Below are positions 57,838 through 64,000 of a stretch of DNA of 64,000 nucleotides, in pieces. Source of the DNA: JANNSX01 sp046348995. GTDB taxonomy: Bacteria; Pseudomonadota; Alphaproteobacteria; Rhizobiales; Hyphomicrobiaceae. The translations under genes were made by a program, and so were the position numbers. The notes beneath the pieces were generated by a model. It saw nothing but the letters and a program-made list of their open reading frames with translations. It searched no databases and had not been told where the DNA came from. Each line of letters begins with the position of its first letter. Position 1 is the first letter of the stretch. The DNA lies in the NCBI GenBank assembly GCA_046348995.1, contig JAXMDB010000004.1, positions 386,188 through 450,187 of the forward strand, written 5' to 3'.

Positions 57838-58884
57838 ATGACGACGGAGGCCCAAGAGCATAGTGCGTGCGATCTTGCGCGGCGTGTTGCTGATGCGGTG
57901 GAGCATGGGCGATCGCCAGAGCCACATCTGACAGAACTCATCGACGTGCTGAACGCGCTTCCCGCAGCGAGCACCGCTCGGATGGAGGGTCGTCTCAGGT
58001 CGGCGGGAGCGCTCTATTCGATCGATCCGCAGCCATATTGGTGGTGGTCGTCGACCGAGCGTCAGAAGCGTCGCACGCGGGAAGGCCATCTTTCGGCGCT
58101 CACGCAATCTCCTGGACTAGCCGAGCTTTATGTCTTCCATGCCGACGGCTTCGTGCGTGGTGCGGCGATCCGTGCCCTGTCCGCACCGCCCGCCAGCGCG
58201 TTCGAGATTGCGGCCATCGCGCTGCGGCTGAACGATTGGGTAGCGCAGGTTCGGCAAGCCGCGCGGGACTATGCCGAACGCACCTTTGCGAGCATCACAC
58301 CCGATGTCGTGGCGGCAGCCACCGAGCACCTGTTGCCCCAGATGGAGGTGCGCCGCCGCTGGAGCGCGGAGGATCGCGACATTCTGACCGCCCTTTTCGA
58401 GCGTGCCGACGCAGTTGCTGCGATGAGCAAACGCCTGATGGAGACGCGGAGCGGACCGGCGGCCAGGCACACGCGACAGCTGCTTCGAAACCCCGCGATC
58501 GATTCGTACTTGCCTGCCCTCGCTGCGAGCTCACACTTGACGTCCGTCCGCGCGGTTGCGCTCGACGCGCTCATTATGCGCCGCGCGCGCTGGATCGCCG
58601 GATTCGAGCGGCAATGGATCGACAAGAGATATGGACGGAGTCGCCGCGTGCCCGTTTTCGCCGAGCGGGGAATCGCGCACGATCTCGATGTCGAGGCGCT
58701 GGTGGCGAACGCCGCCCAAGATCGGGCATCGGCGATCCGCAAAGTCGCGTGCGCCTGGCTCATCGCACGGATGGACACTCTCTCACCGGCGATGCGTGGC
58801 CTCGTCGCCGAGCTCGCCGACGACACGACGCCGTCCATCCGCGAGCGGGCGCGGTTCATACGCTCGCACCTGCCAGAAAGCTAG
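57838..58884 (+). CDS. HEAT-repeat-like protein of unknown function
   Basis: The 348-residue all-helical, Ala/Arg-rich protein shows pairs of helices of the HEAT/Armadillo kind, such as DGFVRGAAIRALSAPPASAF with IAAIALRLNDWVAQVRQAAR (about residues 100-143) and DRASAIRKVACAWLIARMDT (about 295-315). There is no signal peptide. It may serve as a scaffold or binding protein. I cannot place it in a named family, and it is convergent with the M20 hydrolase gene. Confidence 0.7.
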   Translation: MTTEAQEHSACDLARRVADAVEHGRSPEPHLTELIDVLNALPAASTARMEGRLRSAGALYSIDPQPYWWWSSTERQKRRTREGHLSALTQSPGLAELYVFHADGFVRGAAIRALSAPPASAFEIAAIALRLNDWVAQVRQAARDYAERTFASITPDVVAAATEHLLPQMEVRRRWSAEDRDILTALFERADAVAAMSKRLMETRSGPAARHTRQLLRNPAIDSYLPALAASSHLTSVRAVALDALIMRRARWIAGFERQWIDKRYGRSRRVPVFAERGIAHDLDVEALVANAAQDRASAIRKVACAWLIARMDTLSPAMRGLVAELADDTTPSIRERARFIRSHLPES

Positions 58885-58960
58885 CTCGCCTTCGCCAAGC
58901 CCGCGATCACCGCCGCGAGGCGCCGACCTGCCGCCCGCGACGGCGCGATGCTCCAACGTC

Positions 58961-60097
58961 TCAGCCGCAGAACCTGACCGCCGTCTCGGTGAGGATATCG
59001 GTCACCGCCTCGACGCTGTCGATGTCGACCCACTCGGTCGCGGCGTGGAAGCCGCCGCCGATCGGCCCGAACAGCAGCGAGGGAATGCCCTTCGCATTGA
59101 AGATGGCGCTGTCGGTCCAGCCGGCCATGCCGACCTGGGCGGGCTTGCGGCCGAGACGCGTTTGCGCGCAGGACTCGACCAGGCGCACGATGTCGGAGGC
59201 GCCCGGATCGACGAGCGGATCGCGCGTGAAGCCGATGGCGAGCGTCGCACGAAACAGCGGATCGGCCTTTTCGCAGTGCGCAATCAGCGCGGCGATCTCG
59301 GCCTGGACCGATTTCGGCGTCTCGCCGGGCACGGTCCGGCGCTCGATGCGGATGGTGCAGCGCGCCGGATAGCTCGACATCTCCTCGCCGCCGCGAATGA
59401 TGGAGGCGTGCACCGTGCCGGTGCCGAGCCGCGGATAGGGCGTGCGCTTCAACAGCGCGGCCGCATAGTCGTCGAGCGCCGTGAGAAACCGGCCAGCCTT
59501 GGCGATGGCATCGATCCCCTCGTGGGGCCGCGAGCCGTGCGCCGCCTTGCCTTCGACCGTCACATCGACCCAGACGAAGCCCTTGTGCGTGACGATCATC
59601 TCGAGGTCGGTCGGCTCGGTGACGATGACCGCGTCGGGACGATAGTGCCGCGCGACCTCCTCGGAGCCGAGGCTGCCGTTCTCCTCGTCCGCGACGCACG
59701 CGACAAGGATGTCGCCTCTGAGGCCGCGCTTCATCGCGCGATGGGCCGCCACCATCATGGCCGCGACGCCGGCCTTCATGTCACCGCTGCCGCGGCCCCA
59801 GACGCGTCCTTCGGCAATCCTCGGGTCCAGCGCATCGCCGTCGTAGCCGGCGATCGTCACCGTATCGGTATGCCCGTCGAACATGAGGCTCTTTCCGCCA
59901 CCCGTGCCGCGCGCGATCCCGACGATGCTCGGCCGGCCGGGCGTCTCCTCGTGCCGCTTCACCTCGAACCCGCGCGCTTGCAGCCAAGCCGCGCAGAAGG
60001 CCGCGGCCTCGGTCTCGCCAGCCGCGCCCGGCACCAGATCCGGATTGACGGAATTGATGCGCACGAGATCGCGGAGCAGATCGATGACGTCGGACAT
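58961..60097 (-). CDS. M20-family metallohydrolase (ArgE/DapE type)
   Basis: The 378-residue enzyme has the two-zinc site of M20 hydrolases: FDGHTDTV (first His and Asp), GRGSGDMKAG (bridging Asp), VADEENGSLGSEE (catalytic Glu and zinc Glu), TEPTDLEM and the late GGFHAATEWVDI (His). It has the dimerisation domain insertion in the middle. It hydrolyses N-acyl amino acids, deacetylates acetylornithine or splits succinyl-diaminopimelate. The sequence favours the general ArgE/DapE group without a definite substrate. Confidence 0.9.
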   Translation of the reverse strand: MSDVIDLLRDLVRINSVNPDLVPGAAGETEAAAFCAAWLQARGFEVKRHEETPGRPSIVGIARGTGGGKSLMFDGHTDTVTIAGYDGDALDPRIAEGRVWGRGSGDMKAGVAAMMVAAHRAMKRGLRGDILVACVADEENGSLGSEEVARHYRPDAVIVTEPTDLEMIVTHKGFVWVDVTVEGKAAHGSRPHEGIDAIAKAGRFLTALDDYAAALLKRTPYPRLGTGTVHASIIRGGEEMSSYPARCTIRIERRTVPGETPKSVQAEIAALIAHCEKADPLFRATLAIGFTRDPLVDPGASDIVRLVESCAQTRLGRKPAQVGMAGWTDSAIFNAKGIPSLLFGPIGGGFHAATEWVDIDSVEAVTDILTETAVRFCG

Positions 60098-60130
60098 GGG
60101 TCTATTCCCGAGAAACGATTGCAGATGAGG

Positions 60131-60727
60131 CTACCATTCTTGTATCGCCGGGCTCTTCACGCACACGCCGACCTCGACGAACGGAGCGTGCTCCCTGATC
60201 TCAACCCCACGATACGCGCCGAAGGCCGCAGCGTCGCGATCCGTTTCAAACAGGCAAGCCTCGTTCAACTGCGGCCAGAAGTGGTGTTGAAAATACAGCA
60301 GAGACGGCTCGGCAAAGCCGCACCCATGCAGACCGCTGATCAGGCCGGAGGTATCCAACGCATCGAAGCCAACAAGCGTCCAGCCGTCGGCGAGAAGTTC
60401 GCGCTCCGACCTAATGACGTCGAAATACCCGGGACCTGCTCTTTGGATCTCAGTGGCCACCACGTGCTTGGAAGCCGTCAAAGCCACCAGGCAATCATCC
60501 GGCCCGGTCGGGAAGGGACGGAGCGCGTGGACGTCTTTCGCCAAGCCCAGAGAATTGCCCCAGTCAGGAATTGGGCCGTTCCACTGATCGGCAAGCGCCT
60601 GCGGTGGCAACCATACGGACGGGTCCGCAGACAGAAAAGTGCGGCCACCGATGAGCGGAGCGGGAAGATCGCTTCGGCTACCTGGCCGAATGCGAGCATC
60701 GAAGCCGATACAGACTCTGCCGGTCAT
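60131..60727 (-). CDS. Hypothetical protein
   Basis: The 198-residue protein starts MTGRVCIGFDARIRPGSRSD, has no signal peptide or membrane helix, and contains several His/Cys residues in GLHGCGFAEPSLLYFQHHFW and a C-terminal VEVGVCVKSPAIQEW. No family is recognised. It lies between hemB (40 bases upstream) and the M20 hydrolase (33 bases downstream) on the same strand, so it may be part of the same transcript. Composition is slightly less GC-rich than its neighbours. Confidence 0.55.
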   Translation of the reverse strand: MTGRVCIGFDARIRPGSRSDLPAPLIGGRTFLSADPSVWLPPQALADQWNGPIPDWGNSLGLAKDVHALRPFPTGPDDCLVALTASKHVVATEIQRAGPGYFDVIRSERELLADGWTLVGFDALDTSGLISGLHGCGFAEPSLLYFQHHFWPQLNEACLFETDRDAAAFGAYRGVEIREHAPFVEVGVCVKSPAIQEW

Positions 60728-60767
60728 CGGAAGCCTGTCTCGCGAATGGCCTGCGAACTCTCCGTCC

Positions 60768-61826
60768 CTACTTGCCCCCCAGCAGCTTCGCCACGTCCCG
60801 CGCGAAATACGTCAGCACGCCGTCGGCGCCGGCGCGCTTGAAGGCCATGAGCGCCTCCAGCATCACCTTCTCGCGGTCGAGCCAGCCGCGCTCGGCGGCG
60901 CCGGCGAGCATCGCGTACTCGCCCGACACCTGATAGGCGAAAGTCGGCGCGCCGAACGTGTCCTTCACGCGGCGGATGATGTCGAGATACGGCATGCCGG
61001 GCTTCACCATCACCATGTCGGCGCCTTCGGCCAAGTCGAGCTCGACCTCGCGCAAGGCCTCGTCGGAGTTCGCCGGGTCCATCTGGTAGGTGCGCTTGTC
61101 ACCCTTGAGCGCGCCCTTCGACCCGACCGCGTCGCGGAACGGGCCATAGAAGGCGGAGGCGTATTTCGCCGCATAGGACATGATCTGTGTGTGGGTAAGG
61201 CCTTCGCGCTCGAGCGCGCGGCGGATGACACCGATGCGGCCGTCCATCATGTCGGAGGGCGAGACGATGTCGGCGCCGGCCTCGACCTGCACGAGCGCCT
61301 GCCGCTCGAGCACGGCGAGCGTCTCGTCGTTGAGGATGCTCTCGCCCTTCATCAGGCCGTCATGGCCGTGGCTCGTGTAGGGATCGAGCGCGACGTCGAC
61401 CATGATGCCGATCTCGGGGACGGCCTTCTTGATCGCGCGGCAGGCCTGGCAGACGAGGTTGTCGGGGTTCAGCGCCTCACGGCCGTCCTCAGTCTTCTTC
61501 TTGGGGTCGGTGGCGGGAAATAGCGCGATGACGGGAATGCCGAGCTTGGCGCCCTCCTCCGCTGCGGCGACCGCCAGATCGACCGAGAGCCGCTCGACGC
61601 CCGGCATCGAGGCGACCGGCACGCGCGTCTTCTTGCCGTCGATGAGGAACAGCGGCCAGATGAGGTCGCCCGTCGTCAGCGTGTTCTCGCGCACGAGGCG
61701 GCGCGACCAATCGGTGCGGCGGTTCCGGCGGAGCCGCACGGACGGGAACTGGCCGTCGGAGCCGGCGTCGGGAACGATCGGCTCGGTGGTCGCGCGGCGG
61801 CCGCTCTTGGGGGTCTTGATGTCCAT
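60768..61826 (-). CDS. hemB: Porphobilinogen synthase (delta-aminolevulinate dehydratase)
   Basis: The 352-residue enzyme condenses two 5-aminolevulinate molecules to porphobilinogen. The two Schiff-base lysines are in MSYAAKYASAFYGPF and MVMVKPGMPYLD. The metal region reads VDVALDPYTSHGHDG, the Asp-rich Mg-dependent variant with no zinc cysteines, as in Bradyrhizobium and Rhodobacter. The N-terminal extension (about residues 1-35) is longer than in E. coli HemB. With hemN it marks tetrapyrrole synthesis in the window. Confidence 0.96.
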   Translation of the reverse strand: MDIKTPKSGRRATTEPIVPDAGSDGQFPSVRLRRNRRTDWSRRLVRENTLTTGDLIWPLFLIDGKKTRVPVASMPGVERLSVDLAVAAAEEGAKLGIPVIALFPATDPKKKTEDGREALNPDNLVCQACRAIKKAVPEIGIMVDVALDPYTSHGHDGLMKGESILNDETLAVLERQALVQVEAGADIVSPSDMMDGRIGVIRRALEREGLTHTQIMSYAAKYASAFYGPFRDAVGSKGALKGDKRTYQMDPANSDEALREVELDLAEGADMVMVKPGMPYLDIIRRVKDTFGAPTFAYQVSGEYAMLAGAAERGWLDREKVMLEALMAFKRAGADGVLTYFARDVAKLLGGK

Positions 61827-61998
61827 GGGTCTCTCCCTGAGGCGGCGTGCCCCGCCGCCCGGATCAGGTTAATTCGACGCCGATAGCATTCCAGGCGAGG
61901 GCGGCGAATGCAAGGTGGGGGGAGCGTTGCCAGAGCATGGCAGGGCGTGGGGCCGCGGCGAACAAACGACGGCCGGGTGGGCTGCTCGTCTTTCCCGA

Positions 61999-62330
61999 AC
62001 CGCACCCCCTAACGCCGTCATGCTGGCGAACGCCAGCATCCACGGGAGGCTGTGGTAAGCGCGACGGCCGCGCCGGGCGGCGCGATCTCGGATCACGGCA
62101 GGCTTCTCGTGGATGGTCGCGTGCGCGACCATGACGGTGGTGGGGGGGTGTGGGGCTGACAAAGGCCGCCGGCATTCCGCGTCGCACAAATCTCCCCACA
62201 GCCGTCATGCTGGCGCACGCCAGCATCCACGAGGAGCTCGTGGTGAGCGCGACGCGCGCGCCAAGTGGCACGATCCCGGATTACAACGGGCTTGCCTGGG
62301 TGGCCGCCTGCGCGGCCATGACGGAGAGAT
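61999..62330. repeat. Cluster of REP-like palindromes
   Basis: Four palindromic units lie in the 550-base gap 61827-62376 between hemB and the homospermidine synthase gene. ATGCTGGCG/CGCCAGCAT (62020-62039) is followed by the inverse-oriented ATGGTCGCG/CGCGACCAT (62113-62132). ATGCTGGCG/CGCCAGCAT (62207-62226) is followed by the inverse-oriented TGGCCGC/GCGGCCA (about 62300-62318). The conserved flanks are CCGTC(A) and CCACG or CACGAG. Together they form two inverted pairs. No coding signal is present in this gap. Confidence 0.7.
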
Positions 62331-62335
62331 TGTCA

Positions 62336-62362
62336 GGGGTCAGGCCCGCAGGGTCTGACCCC
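62336..62362 (-). terminator. Hairpin just downstream of the homospermidine synthase gene
   Basis: GGGGTCAG (62336-62343) and CTGACCCC (62355-62362) form a perfect eight-base-pair stem with an 11-base loop. It lies 14 bases after the end of the hss gene and reads the same on both strands. It has no U-tract, so it is a weak or factor-dependent terminator, or simply another repeat. Confidence 0.4.
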
Positions 62363-62376
62363 CATTCGGAACAGTG

Positions 62377-63810
62377 CTACCGCACCAGGATGTTCCGGAA
62401 CTGCCACGGGTCCTTCGTGTCGAGGTCCTCGGGGAAGAGGCCCGGGCGGCCCTCGAGCGGCGTCCAGTCGGTGTAGTAGCCTTTGACGGGACCGAGATAC
62501 GGCCGCTGCACCTCGAGGCAACGATGGAAATCCATCTCGTCGGCCTCGACGATGCCGGCTTCAGGATTCTCCAACGCCCAGACCATGCCGGCGAGCACCG
62601 CCGACGTCACCTGCATGCCGGTCGCGTTCTGATAGGGCGCGAGCTTCCGCGCCTCCTCGATGGAGAGCTGCGAGCCGAACCAATAGGCGTTCTTCTTGTG
62701 CCCGTAGAGCAGGACGCCGAGCTCATCCATGCCGTCGACGATCTCCTTCTCGTCGATGATGTGGATGGTGTCCTGACGCTTGCCGTTGGCGCCGAACATC
62801 TCGTGCAACGACAGCACGGCATCGTTCGAGGGGTGATAGGCGTAGTGGCAGGTCGGGCGGTAGGTCGCCTTGCCCTTGGCGTCGCGCACGGTGAGGTAAT
62901 CGGCGATCGAGATCGCCTCGTTGTGGGTGACGAGGAAACCGTATTGCGGGCCGGGCGTCGGGCACCAGGAGCGCACGCGCGTGTTGGCGCCGGGCGTCAT
63001 CAGATAGATCGCCGCACCCGATCCCACCTTGTGCGTGCCGGCCGTCTCCGGCATCCACTTCTCGTGCGTGCCCCAGCCGAGCTCGGCCGGCTGCAGGCCC
63101 TCCGAGATGAAGCCTTCCACCGACCAGGTGTTGCGGAAGACGTTCATGGGCTTCGGCGTCTTCGTGCGCTGCGTGTCGCGCTCGGCGATGTGAATGCCCT
63201 TGATGCCGAGCTTCTGGGCGAGCTTCGCCCAGGCGTCCTGGCTCTCCGGTACGCCGGTCTTCACGCCCGTGTCGCGCGCGATGTCGAGCAGCGCCTGCTT
63301 CACGAACCAGGAGACCATGCCCGGATTGGCGCCGCAGCAGGAGACCGCCGTCGGCCCGCCGGGGTTCTTGGCCCGCTCCGCCATGACCGCTTCGCGCAGC
63401 ATGTAGTTCGAGCGCGAAGCCGGGCTCGCCTTCGTGTTGTAGTAGAAGCCGGTCCACGGCTCGATCACGGTGTCGATGTAGAGCGCACCGATCTCGCGGC
63501 AGAAGCCCATGATGTCGATCGAGGAGGTGTCGACCGAGAGGTTGACGCAGAAGCCCTGGCCGCCGCCCGCCGTCAGCAGCGGCTTCAGTATCTTCTTGTA
63601 GTTGGCCTTCGTCAGGCTCTCTTTGATGAACTTGATGCCGTGCTTGTCGAGAATGTCGCGATCGCGATCGTCGGGATCGATGACGACGAAGCGCGACTTG
63701 TCGTACTTGAAATGGCGCTCGATGAGCGGCAGCGTGCCACGGCCGATGGAGCCGAAGCCCACCATGACAATGGGCCCGGTGATCTCGGCATGCTTGGGCC
63801 ATTTGGCCAT
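62377..63810 (-). CDS. hss: Homospermidine synthase
   Basis: The 477-residue NAD-dependent enzyme makes sym-homospermidine from two putrescines, releasing ammonia. The length and Rossmann start (EITGPIVMVGFGSIGRGTLP, residues 9-28) match the bacterial enzyme of Blastochloris viridis. Other conserved stretches are FIKESLTKANYKKILKPLL, DTVIEPWTGFYYNTKA, CCGANPGMVSWFVKQALLDI and RSWCPTPGPQYGFLVTHNEA. The ATG at 63810 follows GGGAGGA. It accounts for homospermidine, a typical polyamine of Hyphomicrobiales. No arginine or ornithine decarboxylase is nearby. The roughly 190 bases upstream to the right end show nothing else. Confidence 0.95.
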   Translation of the reverse strand: MAKWPKHAEITGPIVMVGFGSIGRGTLPLIERHFKYDKSRFVVIDPDDRDRDILDKHGIKFIKESLTKANYKKILKPLLTAGGGQGFCVNLSVDTSSIDIMGFCREIGALYIDTVIEPWTGFYYNTKASPASRSNYMLREAVMAERAKNPGGPTAVSCCGANPGMVSWFVKQALLDIARDTGVKTGVPESQDAWAKLAQKLGIKGIHIAERDTQRTKTPKPMNVFRNTWSVEGFISEGLQPAELGWGTHEKWMPETAGTHKVGSGAAIYLMTPGANTRVRSWCPTPGPQYGFLVTHNEAISIADYLTVRDAKGKATYRPTCHYAYHPSNDAVLSLHEMFGANGKRQDTIHIIDEKEIVDGMDELGVLLYGHKKNAYWFGSQLSIEEARKLAPYQNATGMQVTSAVLAGMVWALENPEAGIVEADEMDFHRCLEVQRPYLGPVKGYYTDWTPLEGRPGLFPEDLDTKDPWQFRNILVR

Positions 63811-64000
63811 GGGTCGTATCCTCCCGAATAAGCGGAAAAAACGGCCCGCGAGCGTGGCCATTCGTGATGGCGTGCGCATTAGGGGTAAAGGGCAGGAGAT
63901 GCAAGGAGAATTCTACCGCAGGCCGCGGCGTTAACGACGTCTCATCCCAACGCGTACGTGTTCCGGTCCTCTCGATCATCAATGCTTTGCAACCTGGCGA

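Noticed and set aside
58556..60841. A 761-codon plus-strand frame across the M20 hydrolase gene
   Set aside because: It runs opposite an intact M20 gene and across gene boundaries with no recognisable domain. It is low-complexity shadow sequence.
61847..61900. A riboswitch-like run near CCGGATCAGGTT upstream of hemB
   Set aside because: It resembles part of a THI box on the minus strand but lacks the CTGAGA and GGGGTGCC blocks, so no aptamer can be supported.
57744..62330. CRISPR array made of the REP-like palindromes
   Set aside because: Units are irregularly spaced, few, alternating in orientation and lack constant-length spacers. No cas gene is present.

Overview
The window is high-GC, densely coded DNA on both strands. 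It is most likely a chromosomal segment of an alphaproteobacterium of the order Hyphomicrobiales (Rhizobiales). Supporting signs are a bacterial homospermidine synthase of the Blastochloris/Bradyrhizobium type, an FNR/FixK-type palindrome upstream of hemN, a DmdC-like acyl-CoA dehydrogenase, a metal-site-variant HemB and typical alphaproteobacterial intergenic palindromes. The genus cannot be fixed from sequence alone. No rRNA, tRNA, CRISPR array, prophage or plasmid backbone was seen.

Layout. 1-3.5 kb: minus-strand genes for a truncated class III aminotransferase, an EutB-like PLP dehydratase, thiamine pyrophosphokinase and a LuxR-type regulator. 3.6-8.5 kb: an RTX protein, then a thiamine ABC importer (thiBPQ) behind a TPP riboswitch. 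8.7-13.8 kb: phosphonate degradation (LysR regulator divergent from phnW-phnX), an enolase-superfamily enzyme and a HAD hydrolase. 14.0-15.3 kb: an IS4-family insertion sequence lying inside a palindromic repeat. 15.3-18.5 kb: a secreted protein that looks like VHL-beta plus SH3, a second RTX protein and a methyltransferase. 18.6-30.9 kb: acyl-CoA dehydrogenase, Sua5, an imine-reductase-like enzyme, a thioesterase-like protein, a FAD-linked hydroxyacid dehydrogenase, GNAT, BrkB/YihY, GST, a caspase-like protein, an M15 peptidase and an amidase. 31-40.4 kb: core genes pyrG, secG, a giant AsmA-like protein and a UvrD/PcrA helicase. 40.4-41.5 kb: an XRE/ImmA regulator-protease pair of different composition. 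41.6-52.1 kb: amino-acid and keto-acid metabolism, with a DadA-like oxidase, a racemase homologue lacking both cysteines, a DUF1989 protein, a fatty-acid-hydroxylase-type enzyme, two DUF4344 paralogues, and E1 alpha/beta with a second racemase-family gene. 52.2-54.9 kb: an AT-richer accessory island made of a broken Rhs core and a row of orphan small genes. 55-64 kb: hemN with an FNR-type box, two adjacent 2OG-Fe(II) oxygenases, a HEAT-like protein, an M20 hydrolase, hemB, a repeat-rich intergenic region and homospermidine synthase.

Some genes fit together functionally. ThiBPQ imports thiamine and ThiN converts it to TPP, the cofactor of the E1 enzyme at 49.3-51.3 kb. PhnW and PhnX form a complete 2-aminoethylphosphonate route. 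HemB and HemN are two steps of tetrapyrrole synthesis. The strongest candidates for unusual biology are the Rhs remnant with orphan immunity-like genes, the cysteine-less racemase homologue in an oxidase operon, the active/inactive DUF4344 pair, the VHL-like secreted protein, the caspase-GST overlapping pair and the readable switching architecture of the thi leader. None of these is proven to be a new system from sequence alone.
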